Notes: generated by a model from the letters alone, not told the origin. Numbered from the stretch's first letter, positions 36,430 through 46,466 are shown. The stretch: 64,000 bases of DNA from Gordonia sp. SL306 (GCF_026625785.1 NZ_CP113063.1:682001-746000); one strand, 5' to 3'. Translations and numbers: made by a program.

Positions 36430-37629
36430 TCAGACGATCGCCGAGCCGTCCCACGACACATCGAAGAATTGTGTCGCCATCAGTTGCTCACGGGTGTTGC
36501 GATCGATGCCGAGTTCCCTGCGGTAGTGCAGCACGTGCTGAAGGGACAGCGCCGAGTACAACAGCGGCAGGCGATCGCCCTTCTGGTCGTACACGCCGGT
36601 GGCGCCGCGAGCCGCCACGAGGTCGGTGTGCAGGTGACCCGGATGCTTCAGGACATCGCGGAGCACCGCAGCGGTGATCATCTTCTTGCGGCCGGGCGGA
36701 ACGACGACGAGACCGGCGGGGTCGAACAGCGCGGTGGCGAACTCCTCGGCGGTCGCGACGGTGCAGCCCGCCGTCGGACGGGGGTTGCATTCGACCATGT
36801 GGTGTACACCGTCGCCGGTCATCAGATAGTCGAAGCTGAGCTGCCCGTGCCAGTTGAGCGCTCGTGCCACGGTCTGCGCCGTGGCGAGCGATTCGGGTGA
36901 CTCGACCGACTCGAACACGATGCCGCCGCGGTTGTCGATCGCGAGCGGGTGTTCGTAACACGAGTGCAGGACCACCTCGCCGTGGTGGACCACACTCCAA
37001 CTGCAGCGATCGACGCCCTTCAGGTACTCCTGCACCAGCCACGGGTCCTCGGGGGTCGGATGGATCTCGTCGAGGTCGGTCTCACCGGCGAGCGGACCGG
37101 AATTGGTGATCACGTCCAGGCCACCACGCCCGAACGCCGCCCGGGCGAACCACGCATCCCACCGCCGGACGGCCGCACGCAGTTCGCGGGCCGACGTGGC
37201 CGTGATCGATTCCGCCACGGGCAGTCCCAGGTCCCGGCACAGACCTGCGAACGAGACCTTGTCGTGCACCCTCGCCAAGACGTCGAACGAGGGGAAGAAC
37301 AGCTCCAGGTCCGGCCTGCCCGCCGCGAGGCGATCACGATGCGCGGCAAGGTAGAACACCTCCTCGAACATCGGCAGGAGCCAGGTGATCTCGAATCTGT
37401 CCAGTGTGTCGATGACCGCCGCGAGGAATTCCTCCGTGTGCTGCGTCGGGGCGGGAACCTCGACATGCCGGTGGGCACCGCGCGAGTGACTGCCCGGCGA
37501 TGCCGAGAAGGTGTCGGCAGCGGTGACCTCGTGGCCGGTGACTCCGAGTTTGTGGATCTCGTCGACGGCGAAGGGCATCCGGGACGTGGTGGCGAGGACA
37601 CGTTCGACTGACGCGGCGGGACCGTCCAT
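36430..37629 (-). CDS. ATP-grasp domain protein of unknown substrate
   Basis: 399 residues. It begins like a pre-ATP-grasp Rossmann domain (ERVLATTSRMPFAVD) and has ATP-grasp strands: LVQEYLKGVDRCSW, LSFDYLMTGDGVHHMVECNPRPTAG (metal-binding Glu/Asn) and a Lys/Arg-rich central part. Such proteins ligate a carboxylate to an amine or thiol. No neighbouring biosynthetic gene identifies the substrate. It is divergent from the MFS gene at 37714. Confidence 0.82.
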   Translation of the reverse strand: MDGPAASVERVLATTSRMPFAVDEIHKLGVTGHEVTAADTFSASPGSHSRGAHRHVEVPAPTQHTEEFLAAVIDTLDRFEITWLLPMFEEVFYLAAHRDRLAAGRPDLELFFPSFDVLARVHDKVSFAGLCRDLGLPVAESITATSARELRAAVRRWDAWFARAAFGRGGLDVITNSGPLAGETDLDEIHPTPEDPWLVQEYLKGVDRCSWSVVHHGEVVLHSCYEHPLAIDNRGGIVFESVESPESLATAQTVARALNWHGQLSFDYLMTGDGVHHMVECNPRPTAGCTVATAEEFATALFDPAGLVVVPPGRKKMITAAVLRDVLKHPGHLHTDLVAARGATGVYDQKGDRLPLLYSALSLQHVLHYRRELGIDRNTREQLMATQFFDVSWDGSAIV

Positions 37630-37713
37630 CGACCGACCGTATCCAACCCTGTGTCACGACGCCGGGCGGACGCGAATCCTCGGCCCCGGCGAACGCACTC
37701 GTGATGAGGAATA

Positions 37714-38986
37714 GTGTCCGAGGTGATGATGCTGGGTAGGGGTATGCGCCACGGACACCCGAGATCGCACGGCGACGCACCACGGGACGCCGCGGGTCTA
37801 CGCGCATTCGTGTCCGTGGTCTTCGCGTTCGCCGTGGTCATGCTCGGGACCACGCTGCCCACTCCCCTCTACGCCATCTACTCCGGCGAACTCGGTTTCG
37901 GGGTGACGACCACGACCGTCATCTTCGCGATCTACGCGGCGGGTGTGATCGCCGCGCTGATCGTCTTCGGACGCTGGTCCGACGTGGTGGGTCGCCGGCC
38001 ACTCCTGGTCGCCGGGGCGCTGTTCTCGGTCGCCAGCGCAATCGTGTTCATAACCGCAGGCCCCGTCTGGCAGCTCATGATCGGACGCGTCCTGTCCGGA
38101 CTCTCCGCGGGCATCTATGCCGGCGCGGCAACCGCCGCCGTGATCGAGCTGGCACCACCGGGATGGCGGCAGCGCGCGCCCGCGATCGCGACCGCTGCCA
38201 ACATCGGCGGGCTGGGGCTCGGGCCGCTGATCGCCGGATTCCTCGCCCAGTTCGCGCCCGCGCCGCTGCATCTGCCGTTCGCCATCGACCTCGTGCTCCT
38301 CGTGCCGGTCCTGGTCGGGATCTGGCTGATCACCGAGCCCGTCGAGGTCAAACCGGGAGCGCGGCTCTCGGTGCAACGGCTGTCGGTGCCGCCAGAGGTG
38401 CGCGGGGTGTTTCTCCGCGCGTCGATCGCGGCAATCGCGGGATTCGCCGTGATGGGCACCTTCACCGGTGTGACGCCGTCGTTCATCTCGCACATCCTCG
38501 GCATCGACAGCCATGCGGTCGCCGGCGCCGTCGTCGCGGTGCTCTTCTTGTCGTCGGCGGTCACCCAGATCGCCGGACGCGGCTATCCCACCGAGCGTGC
38601 ACTGGTCGCGGGGCTGCGCGATCCTGGTGGCCGGCACCCTGGTCCTGATCGTCGGCCTGCTCGCGTCATCGCTCGCCGCACTGATCACCGGGGCCGTCGT
38701 CTGCGGTGTCGGACAGGGACTCTCGTTCAGCAAAGGCCTCGCTGCCGTGGTCGCGGCCAGCCCGGCCGACCGGCGCGCAGAGGTCACCTCGACGTACTTC
38801 GTGGTCGCCTACGTCGCCATCTCGATTCCTATCGTCGGCGAGGGAATCGCAGCCTCACACTGGGGATTGCGGACATCTGGCGTGGTGTTCAACGTCGCGG
38901 TCGCCGTGCTGGCGCTGCTGGCGCTCGTTCTGACCGTGGCCGCGGTCGCCCGGTCCCGGCGCACCGACGACGGCCCCGCGACCTAG
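37714..38986 (+). pseudogene. MFS transporter interrupted by a one-base frameshift
   Basis: Residues 1 to about 300 read in one frame (first helices around VVMLGTTLPTPLYAIYSG; motif A GRWSDVVGRRPLL) and continue in the +1 frame after the G-run at 38610-38613, with CAILVAGTLVLIVGLLASS and VCGVGQGLSFSKGL, ending at 38986. Removing one G restores a continuous protein of about 423 residues. The uninterrupted frame instead runs on to 39225 as Arg-rich non-coding sequence that overlaps malQ. Start GTG 37714, or ATG 37726. It is either a recent pseudogene, a phase-variable site or a sequencing error. Substrate is unknown (multidrug-like). Confidence 0.85.
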
Positions 38987-38992
38987 CCGACA

Positions 38993-41146
38993 TCACAGGT
39001 CGCCGGAGCCGACTCCTGCGTCGCTCAGCGCCGCGACGAGACGCGCGAAACGGGCGTTGCCTGCGAGATCCTCCACGAGCACCGGATCGCCGTGATCGTC
39101 GGCGAGCGGAATACACCAGTTCGGATACTGCGCCGACCCGGTGCCGGGCTGGTTCTGGATGCGCCGCTCCCCCACCGCGTCGACGAGTGCGACACCCAGG
39201 AGTGCCGACGGAGTGGCCGCGATGAGGCGGTAGAGCGCCTCGACCGTTCGCTGGTCCGTGAGCGGAATCCCGTCCGGCAGCAGCCCACGATCGCGCGCCA
39301 TCGCCAGCACGGCGTCGCGCTCACGCTCGTCGCGCGCCCGTTCGGCTTCCTCGCCGGTCTCCAACAGACCCAGCCGGGAACGCAATTCGATGTGATCCCC
39401 GGCGAGATAGCCGACGGTCGGCGGTAGATCGTGCGTGGTCACGGACGTCAGGCAGAGCTGTCGATACTCTTCCGGAGGGATGGCACCGTCGGGGCCGTGT
39501 TCGAACCAGAGGATAGATGTACCGAGAATTCCTCTCTGCGCCAGCGCATCCTGGACATGGCGCTCGAAGACTCCGAGATCTTCGCCGATCACCACGGCGT
39601 CGGCACGCTCGGCCTCCAATGCGAGGATGCCGATGAGGGCATCGTGGTCGTAGTGGACATAGGTGCCGTCGGCCGGTCCCATGCCATCCGGAATCCACCA
39701 CAGTCGGAACAACCCGAGGATGTGGTCGACGCGCAGCCCTCCGGCATGCCGAAGAACGGTCCGGAGCATGTCCCGATAGGGCGCATAGCCTGCCTCGGCC
39801 AACCGCCGGGGATGCCACGGCGGCTGATCCCAGCCCTGGCCCTGCTGATTGAAGCCGTCCGGAGGCGCGCCGACCGTGGCTCCGCTCGCCAGGACGTCGC
39901 CGAGCATCCAGACGTCGGCACCGTGCCGGGCCACCCCGACTGCCAGATCGGCGATGATCCCGATGTCCATCCCCGCCGAGCGTGCTGCCTGCTGCGCGCC
40001 GGCCAGCTGCTGGTCGCAGATCCACTGGAGCCACGTGTAGAACTCGACCCGGTCCGCCAGGCGACGACGTTGTCGTTTGACAAAGGCCTTGTCCTGCAGT
40101 TGATCGGACCATCTCGGATCATCCGGCGCGTATCGCTCGGTCAATGCGCACCAGGTCGCGAACCTGCGTAGCCCCTTGCCCTCCCGTGTGCGGAACGCGC
40201 GGTACTCGGCCGCCCGGTCCTCATCCAGCGGTTGTCGATGGATCAGCTCGAGGGCCGCCAACTTGGCGCGGAAGGACTTGTTGCGCTTGATTTTCAGTGG
40301 ATTCAGGTTGTCATCGAGAAAATCCCGCCGAAGCGCGCGCAGCTTCTTGCGTGCGCTCTTGTCCAGATCCGACAGCTCGGGGATGTCGGTCACGCGGATG
40401 TAGAGCGGGTTGACGAATCGACGGGTCACCGGCAGGTAGGGCGACGCCTCGATGGGCGCGTGCGGCTGCGCGGCGTGCAACGGATTGACCTGCACGAAGT
40501 CCGCGCCGTAACTGCTCGCCGCCACTTCGCAGATCTGGGCGAGATCGGCGAAGTCACCCACTCCCCACGATCTGGCCGATCTCGTCGAATAGAGCTGGAC
40601 CGCCAGCCCCCACCGCTTGCGACCGGTCAGCCGTGCCGCGGTGGACAACCGTCGCGGCGTGACTATCAGTGGACGCTCCGCGGTCACCTCCGACACGGGA
40701 TCGAGCGCGTGCAACATGTGATAGCCGGGCATCAGATCACGTGGGACCTCGAATGTCGCACGGCCGACCAGGATCTCGTCAACCTCACGGGGCTCCACCC
40801 AGACATCGATCTGGGGCGGGTGCGCGTCACCACCGTCTTCCGTGGTGATCCACACGTGCACGGGATTCCAGTGCGGGACATGGACGACAAACGTCGATCC
40901 GGACCCCTCGGTGGACACCGTCACGGGCGGGAGCATCATGCGCCATGGCTCGTCGTCGAGAGCGGCATGCGCCGTGGCGATCTCGTCGGCCGAACCGGCT
41001 GCGATGCCCAGCGAACCGAGTACCGCGACGATCGTCTCCGAGCTCACCTCGTGATCGAGCTCGTCCCAGCCCACGTAGCTCGTTGCCACACCACACCGCC
41101 GGGCGAGTCCGGCCAGCTGCCCGCGGGCCACATCGTCGGTCGTCAC
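38993..41146 (-). CDS. malQ: 4-alpha-glucanotransferase MalQ
   Basis: 717 residues, glycoside hydrolase family 77, the long bacterial form with an extra N-terminal domain. The nucleophile region is GLRVDHILGLFRLWW (Asp), the acid/base region VVIGEDLG (Glu), and HDLPPTVGYLAGD holds the third carboxylate. It transfers glucan chains in glycogen/maltodextrin metabolism in the cytoplasm. It starts at ATG 41146 and is convergent with the frameshifted MFS gene, six bases apart. Confidence 0.95.
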   Translation of the reverse strand: MTTDDVARGQLAGLARRCGVATSYVGWDELDHEVSSETIVAVLGSLGIAAGSADEIATAHAALDDEPWRMMLPPVTVSTEGSGSTFVVHVPHWNPVHVWITTEDGGDAHPPQIDVWVEPREVDEILVGRATFEVPRDLMPGYHMLHALDPVSEVTAERPLIVTPRRLSTAARLTGRKRWGLAVQLYSTRSARSWGVGDFADLAQICEVAASSYGADFVQVNPLHAAQPHAPIEASPYLPVTRRFVNPLYIRVTDIPELSDLDKSARKKLRALRRDFLDDNLNPLKIKRNKSFRAKLAALELIHRQPLDEDRAAEYRAFRTREGKGLRRFATWCALTERYAPDDPRWSDQLQDKAFVKRQRRRLADRVEFYTWLQWICDQQLAGAQQAARSAGMDIGIIADLAVGVARHGADVWMLGDVLASGATVGAPPDGFNQQGQGWDQPPWHPRRLAEAGYAPYRDMLRTVLRHAGGLRVDHILGLFRLWWIPDGMGPADGTYVHYDHDALIGILALEAERADAVVIGEDLGVFERHVQDALAQRGILGTSILWFEHGPDGAIPPEEYRQLCLTSVTTHDLPPTVGYLAGDHIELRSRLGLLETGEEAERARDERERDAVLAMARDRGLLPDGIPLTDQRTVEALYRLIAATPSALLGVALVDAVGERRIQNQPGTGSAQYPNWCIPLADDHGDPVLVEDLAGNARFARLVAALSDAGVGSGDL

Positions 41147-41285
41147 GCCTGCATCGTCTCAGGATTCGGGCAGCAGCGCGCGTCATCGCCGCTCTGCGGG
41201 CGCCCGTCGAAACGCTCCGCTAGTGTGATCGCCATCACCACAATCGGTGGGCGCCGGCGAGCCCCACCGCATCGAAAGGGACACC

Positions 41286-41900
41286 ATGGCCGACACCCTG
41301 ACCCTCGACCCCGCCACCACCGCTCTCGTTCTCATCGAATTCCAGAACGAGTTCACCAGCGACGGCGGTGTCTTGCACGATGCCGTCTCCGAGGTGATGG
41401 ACAAGACCGGAATGCTCGCCAACACTGTCGCGCTGGTCGAGAAGGCCCGCGACGCGGGTGTGACGATCATGCATGCCCCGATCACTTTCGCACCGGGCTA
41501 TGGCGAACTCACGCGACATCCGTACGGGATCCTCAAAGGTGTCGTCGACGGCAATGCGTTCGTCAAGGACTCGTGGGGTGCGACGATCGTCGACGATCTC
41601 ACCCCGGCCGACGGCGACATCGTCATCGAGGGCAAGCGCGGACTGGACACATTCGCGAGCACCAACCTCGATTTCATCCTGCGCAGCAAAGGCATCACCA
41701 CGATCATCCTCGGTGGATTCCTCACCAACTGCTGTGTGGAATCGACCATGCGATCGGGGTACGAGAACGGGTATCGCGTGATCACGCTGACCGACTGCAC
41801 TGCGGCCACATCGGTCGCCGAGCACGACAACGCGATCAGTTTCGATTACCCGATGTTCTCCCAACCGGTGGAGTCGACCGCGGTACTGTCCGCCCTCTGA
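41286..41900 (+). CDS. Cysteine hydrolase, isochorismatase-like
   Basis: 204 residues. The catalytic Cys is in GGFLTNCCVEST (just after a cis-peptide-like GGF) and the Lys is in EGKRGLDTF. The usual Asp of the first strand is Glu here (VLIEFQNEF). It hydrolyses an amide or vinyl ether of unknown identity. ATG 41286 has AAAGGGA six bases upstream. It is convergent with the MHS transporter (12 bp gap), with which it may not be functionally linked. Confidence 0.87.
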   Translation: MADTLTLDPATTALVLIEFQNEFTSDGGVLHDAVSEVMDKTGMLANTVALVEKARDAGVTIMHAPITFAPGYGELTRHPYGILKGVVDGNAFVKDSWGATIVDDLTPADGDIVIEGKRGLDTFASTNLDFILRSKGITTIILGGFLTNCCVESTMRSGYENGYRVITLTDCTAATSVAEHDNAISFDYPMFSQPVESTAVLSAL

Positions 41901-41912
41901 TCGGACTTTCGT

Positions 41913-43268
41913 TCACGGTGCCCGGGTCCCCGTCACCAGGTGCAGATCGCGTTGCCGGATCAACGAGGTGGCGATCACGCTGATGACCGCCGTGATCGCG
42001 AGGTATGCCGCGGCGAGCCATGGAGACCCACCGGCCGCACCGATCAGGGCGGTCAGGATCAGTGGCGTCAGCCCGGAGGCGTAGATGCCGGAGAACTGAT
42101 AGACCACCGACAGGCCGGTGTAGCGGACTTCGGTGGGGTACAGACTGGCGAAGAGCGTGCCCTGTGCGCCGTAGAAGAGTGCGTGCACCACCCCGAAGAC
42201 CACGACCAGTGCGACGGTGAACCACACCAGGCTCTTCGTCCCGAACAGGGCGAACACCGGGAACACGACCAGCCCGTACGCCGCGATGCCGATCAGATAG
42301 ATGCGTTTGGGTCCGTAACGGTCGGTCAGCAGCCCCGACACCGGCAGCAGCAGTGCCATCACCACCGATGCGATCGTGACGGAGATCAGCACCGGCACCT
42401 CGGCGAGATCGAGTTCCTTGGTCGCGTAGGCGATCGCGAACACACCCCAGGTGTTGAACGCCGAACCCTCACCCCAACGCGCCAACATGCCGAGGACCGT
42501 GTTGCGCGTGTTCGGGGGCAACACGACGTCGCGCAACGGCGCCGACGATTTCTTGGCGAGCGCCGCCACCTCGGCGAACGCCGGCGTCTCGTCGACCTTG
42601 AGCCGGACGATGAAGCCGATCACCACGAGCACGACGCTGACGAGGAAGGCGATCCGCCACCCGTAGGTGAGGAACGCATCGTCGTCGAGGGTCACCTGCA
42701 GGATCGCGAAGACCGCCGTCCCGAGGGCGAGTCCGAGTGCCAGACCGATCTGCGGGATGCTGCCGAACAATCCACGACGACGGCGTGGGCTGTGCTCGAC
42801 GGCGAGCAGGACGGCGCCCGCCCATTCTCCGCCGAGCGCGAAGCCCTGCAGCACCCGGAGCGCGAGCAGCAGGATGGGCGCGAGCACGCCGATCGATGCC
42901 GCGGTGGGCAACACGCCCATCAGTGCGGTCGCGGCACCCATCAGCACCATGGTCAACGCCAGGGTTCGCTTGCGCCCGATGCGATCTCCGATGTGCCCGA
43001 AGACGATCCCGCCGATCGGACGGACGACGAACCCCACCGCGAAGGTGGCGAAGGAGAGCAGGGTGCCGACGAATGAGCTCTGATCCGGGAAGAACACCGT
43101 GTTGAACACGAGACTCGCCGCGGTCGCGTACAGGAAGAAGTCGTACCACTCGATGGTGGTGCCGAGCAGACTCGCGGCGACGACGGTACGGAGCCGCTTG
43201 CGGCGCTCCTCGTCGGTCTCGTCACCCAGGACGCGGGTGTCCGGAGCGCTGAGCGTGGTGGTGGCCAT
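41913..43268 (-). CDS. MFS transporter, metabolite:H+ symporter (MHS) family
   Basis: 451 residues and about 12 membrane segments. Family marks are LLGTTIEWYDFFLYATAA at helix 1 and RPIGGIVFGHIGDRIGRKR after helix 2, as in shikimate, proline/betaine and alpha-ketoglutarate symporters. The substrate is probably a small carboxylate or zwitterion. The FAD-linked 2-hydroxyacid dehydrogenase gene lies 100 bp upstream on the same strand, which would fit uptake of a 2-hydroxy acid. Confidence 0.92.
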   Translation of the reverse strand: MATTTLSAPDTRVLGDETDEERRKRLRTVVAASLLGTTIEWYDFFLYATAASLVFNTVFFPDQSSFVGTLLSFATFAVGFVVRPIGGIVFGHIGDRIGRKRTLALTMVLMGAATALMGVLPTAASIGVLAPILLLALRVLQGFALGGEWAGAVLLAVEHSPRRRRGLFGSIPQIGLALGLALGTAVFAILQVTLDDDAFLTYGWRIAFLVSVVLVVIGFIVRLKVDETPAFAEVAALAKKSSAPLRDVVLPPNTRNTVLGMLARWGEGSAFNTWGVFAIAYATKELDLAEVPVLISVTIASVVMALLLPVSGLLTDRYGPKRIYLIGIAAYGLVVFPVFALFGTKSLVWFTVALVVVFGVVHALFYGAQGTLFASLYPTEVRYTGLSVVYQFSGIYASGLTPLILTALIGAAGGSPWLAAAYLAITAVISVIATSLIRQRDLHLVTGTRAP

Positions 43269-43368
43269 GACCGACGTACGTTAGCGACTCAGCGGCTCGT
43301 ACCCCAGGGTCCGAATCACGGTGATCAGAACTCTCCGGCCGCGACGTCCGCGCGGTCGGACGGCACAC

Positions 43369-44745
43369 TCAGCCGAACAGGACACCCGGGTTGAAGAGAC
43401 CTGCCGGATCGAATGCGTCCTTGACGGCACGCATCGCCGCACGGTCGACCTCTCCCCGGCCGAGATGGGTCCACGCGGTCTTCGCACGCCCGATCCCGTG
43501 CTCGGCACTGATGCTGCCGCCGTTGGCCGCGACGATGCCGAACACATGTGCGGTCAGCTCCTCGACGCGGTCCTCGGGGACGTCGAGCAGATTGACATGG
43601 ATGTTGCCGTCACCGATGTGCCCGAAGAGGATGGGGCGGCACGCGTGGTCGACCATCCCGGCCACCGCCTGGAGTTCGGCAAGAGCCTCGGGGAGCGCCC
43701 GGATCGGCACCGACACATCGAGTTTGACCACCGGTGTCGCACTCGATCGCGCAATGGACTCGGTGTGCTGTTCCCGGGCCGCCCACAGAGCTCGGGCCGG
43801 GCCCGGCTCGAGCACCGCGTCGGCGACCGGCGCATTCTCCAGCGCCTCGAGCACCACGGCCTCGACGTCGCCCGTCCCGGATGTCTCGACGAGCACGTAG
43901 AAGGGTGCGCGCGCGGCAACCGGGCGTCGTGGTCCGTACTCCTCGACGAGCGTGATACCCGCCTCGGTCATGATCTCGGCGGCCTCGATGTTCAGCCCCC
44001 GCTCGGTCAAGGATCCGAGGAAGTCGATCGCGTCCGCGGCATGGTGCACGGCCGCCACACTGACGATCGTGTCGCCCGGTGGTGCGACGAGCCGGAACAG
44101 CACGCGGGTGATGACCGCGAGGGTGCCCTCGCTGCCGGCGAGCAGTCCCGGAAGGTCGTAGCCGACATTGTCTTTCACGAGCGATGTCCACCGGCGCAGG
44201 ATTTGGCCGTCCGCCAGGACAGCCTCGACCCCGAGGACCTGGCTGCGGGTGTTGCCGTGCCGGATCATCCGGATTCCGCCCGCATTGGTGGCGACCAGGC
44301 CGCCTGCGGTCGCCGATTCCCGGGAAGCGAGGTCGACGGGAAACCTCAGTCCGAACTCGGCGGCCTGGCGATCGATCGCGTCGATCGTCGCACCGGCCTG
44401 CGCCCCGACGCACCGACCGATGGTGTCGACGCCGTCGATGTCGGTCATCCGCGTTGTCGTCACGAGGACCAGAGGACGGTCGGCGGGGTCCCCACCGACG
44501 GGTGGCACCGACCCGCCGACCAGACCGGTGTTGCCGCCTTGCACGCAGATCGCGATCCCGGCATCGGCGCACACCGCGACGACGGCGGCCACCTCCTCGG
44601 TGGTGCGCGGTCGGATTACCGCATCGGCCCGCCCGGTCCACCGGCCGGTCCAATCGGTCAGGTAGCCGGCGGCCGCATCGACGTCGTCGAGCACGTGCGC
44701 ATCGCCGACGACGGCACGCAGGTCGGCCAGCGGTATCGGGCTCAT
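43369..44745 (-). CDS. FAD-linked 2-hydroxyacid dehydrogenase (D-lactate/2-hydroxyglutarate type)
   Basis: 458 residues of the VAO/PCMH flavoprotein family. The FAD-binding domain has VQGGNTGLVGGSVP and SATAGGLVATNAGGIRMIRHG; the C-terminal cap has the active-site GHIGDGNIHVNL and SAEHGIGRAK, then LFNPGVLFG. This is the pattern of D-2-hydroxyacid dehydrogenases such as D-lactate, glycolate GlcD and D-2-hydroxyglutarate enzymes. It is followed on the same strand by the MHS transporter. Confidence 0.92.
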   Translation of the reverse strand: MSPIPLADLRAVVGDAHVLDDVDAAAGYLTDWTGRWTGRADAVIRPRTTEEVAAVVAVCADAGIAICVQGGNTGLVGGSVPPVGGDPADRPLVLVTTTRMTDIDGVDTIGRCVGAQAGATIDAIDRQAAEFGLRFPVDLASRESATAGGLVATNAGGIRMIRHGNTRSQVLGVEAVLADGQILRRWTSLVKDNVGYDLPGLLAGSEGTLAVITRVLFRLVAPPGDTIVSVAAVHHAADAIDFLGSLTERGLNIEAAEIMTEAGITLVEEYGPRRPVAARAPFYVLVETSGTGDVEAVVLEALENAPVADAVLEPGPARALWAAREQHTESIARSSATPVVKLDVSVPIRALPEALAELQAVAGMVDHACRPILFGHIGDGNIHVNLLDVPEDRVEELTAHVFGIVAANGGSISAEHGIGRAKTAWTHLGRGEVDRAAMRAVKDAFDPAGLFNPGVLFG

Positions 44746-44793
44746 CCGTCGATCCCGGTCATCTCTCGAGTATCGACCAGAAACGCGGGCTTT

Positions 44794-45441
44794 TCAGGCG
44801 AGCGCGTCGGCGATCGGGGTGTCTCCGTCGTCGAACTCGATGGTGCGCTTGATGGTCGTCGGGTCAGCGAGCACCGCGGCGGCCACCAGCGCGACGTTGT
44901 CGCGGCTGACCTCGCTGCTCGCCGAACGGTTCCCACCCACGGCGATCCGACCGCTGCCCTGCTCGTCGGTCAACCGGCTCGGTCCCAGAATTGTCCAGTC
45001 CAATCCCGAACCCCTCAGATGCGTGTCGGCCGCCGCTTTGGCCTCGGCGTAGGGGTAGAACGAATTGTCCTCGGGAACACCATGATCGGGTCCGGCACCG
45101 AAATAGGACACCATGACGTAGCGCTTCGCGCCTGCCGTCGCGGCGGCATCCATCGACCGGATCGCCGCGTCGCGATCCACGGCGAAGGTCCGGTCGGGGT
45201 CACCGCCCCCCGCTCCCGCGGACCACACCACGGCGTCGTGACCGGCCAGCACGGATGCGAGTCCGGCACCGTCCAGGTCCTCGACGTCGGCCACGACGGG
45301 GGTGGCGCCGGTGGCCGCCACATCGTCGACGTGCGCCTCGTTGCGGATGATCGACGTCACGTCGTCACCGCGCTCGGACAACGTCTTCGCCAAGCGCAAT
45401 GCGATCTTGCCGTGTCCTCCGATGATTGCCACGCGGGCCAT
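44794..45441 (-). CDS. NAD(P)-binding atypical SDR (NmrA/YwnB-like)
   Basis: 215 residues from ATG 45441, with GAGGAG seven bases upstream. Rossmann motif IIGGHGKIALRLAKTL near the N-terminus, then YVMVSYFGAGPDH and YPYAEAKAAADTHLR (Tyr-x3-Lys-like). Typically an NAD(P)H-binding epimerase-like protein without a clear enzymatic role. It is co-directional with the GlsB-like gene 47 bp upstream. Confidence 0.88.
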   Translation of the reverse strand: MARVAIIGGHGKIALRLAKTLSERGDDVTSIIRNEAHVDDVAATGATPVVADVEDLDGAGLASVLAGHDAVVWSAGAGGGDPDRTFAVDRDAAIRSMDAAATAGAKRYVMVSYFGAGPDHGVPEDNSFYPYAEAKAAADTHLRGSGLDWTILGPSRLTDEQGSGRIAVGGNRSASSEVSRDNVALVAAAVLADPTTIKRTIEFDDGDTPIADALA

Positions 45442-45488
45442 CCTGGGCTCCTCTCGATCGGGATCGTCTCCGATCCACGCTACCGACG

Positions 45489-45758
45489 TCAGACCTTGGT
45501 GCGCCCCCGTACGAGGCCGACCAGCCAGATCAGCAGGCACGCCCCCGCCAAGCACGTCACGAAGCTGAAGATGAGGCCGCCGCCCTCGACGTCGACGCCG
45601 AACAGTCGGAGGATGAACCCACCGATCAGCCCTCCGACGATGCCGACCACGATGTTCAGCAGAATGCCCTGTTGGGCGTTGGTTTTCATGATCATGCTGG
45701 CCACCCACCCCGCCAGTCCGCCGATGATGACCCATCCGATGATTCCCAGTCCGAGCAC
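45489..45758 (-). CDS. GlsB/YeaQ/YmgE family small membrane protein
   Basis: 89 residues from GTG 45758, with GGAGGA upstream at short spacing. Three membrane helices (LGLGIIGWVIIGGLAGWVA, LLNIVVGIVGGLIGGFIL, LIFSFVTCLAGACLLIWL), the known layout of this stress-linked family formerly called transglycosylase-associated. The upstream in-frame ATG at 45893 adds unrelated basic sequence. Function is unclear. Confidence 0.9.
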   Translation of the reverse strand: MLGLGIIGWVIIGGLAGWVASMIMKTNAQQGILLNIVVGIVGGLIGGFILRLFGVDVEGGGLIFSFVTCLAGACLLIWLVGLVRGRTKV

Positions 45759-45928
45759 GGCTCCTCCAGATCTTCGGCGTCGGCACACCGTCGCCGCTGC
45801 GATCGGTGGCGTGTACAGGGCGGACGCTACGCCCGCACCGCTCAGGGCGGACCCACGACACCGAATTCGTCGCGAAGACGAGACCACCGACACTCCCGCC
45901 GGCCACCGAGACCTTTACCATTCGCTTA

Positions 45929-45940
45929 CTTAGCACTAAG
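45929..45940. promoter_or_regulatory. Palindromic candidate operator upstream of marR-type gene
   Basis: CTTAG-CA-CTAAG, flanked by TTACTTAG and CAACTAA in an AT-rich patch that stands out from the surrounding sequence. It lies 77-88 bases before the MarR start at 46017, as expected for self-regulation. Confidence 0.5.
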
Positions 45941-46016
45941 CAACTAACGTGCTGGGCAAGCGACAACCACTGGCCGCGGTGTTCCACGCGACCTCTCAGG
46001 GCGAAGGAATCAGGCC

Positions 46017-46466
46017 ATGACACGAGCCGTCTCCGGTGCGGAGATCGTCGGCAACGCCGACGTCGCGACGCTCTATCACCAGCTCACACGTATCAACCGG
46101 ACGCTGCGCACCCGAGGGGGCAAGAGCAATCTCACTGCCGGGGTCGCCGCAGCGCTGTGGACGGTCATCAATCACGCCCCCATCCGCCTGTCGGAACTCG
46201 CCGAGCGTGAGTCGGTGACCGCGCCGACGATGTCCCGGATCGTCGCGGCACTCGAGGAACAGGGTTTCGTGGAGCGGACTCCGGACCCCGACGACGGCCG
46301 GGCACGGTTGCTCACCCCGACCCCGGCCGGGGTGGAACTCATCGCGAACGCACGGACCGAGAGAGCGCGCGTGCTCGCGGCGGCCCTCGACCGCCTCGAC
46401 GACGACGACCGATCGACCGTCAGCCGCGGGCTGATGATCCTCGCCCAGGCGCTCGGCACGACCTGA
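46017..46466 (+). CDS. MarR family regulator
   Basis: 149 residues. Winged helix with LSELAERESVTAPTMSRIVAALEEQGFVERTPDPDDGR (read in parts): recognition helix APTMSRIVAALE and wing DPDDGRARLLTPT. It is followed after 47 bp by a DHA2 drug-efflux gene, the standard arrangement for a repressor that releases on drug binding. Confidence 0.93.
   Translation: MTRAVSGAEIVGNADVATLYHQLTRINRTLRTRGGKSNLTAGVAAALWTVINHAPIRLSELAERESVTAPTMSRIVAALEEQGFVERTPDPDDGRARLLTPTPAGVELIANARTERARVLAAALDRLDDDDRSTVSRGLMILAQALGTT

Noticed and set aside
38627-39225. C-terminal continuation of the MFS frame to 39225
   Set aside because: It is Arg-rich without membrane segments and lies over malQ; the hydrophobic continuation is in the +1 frame and stops at 38986.
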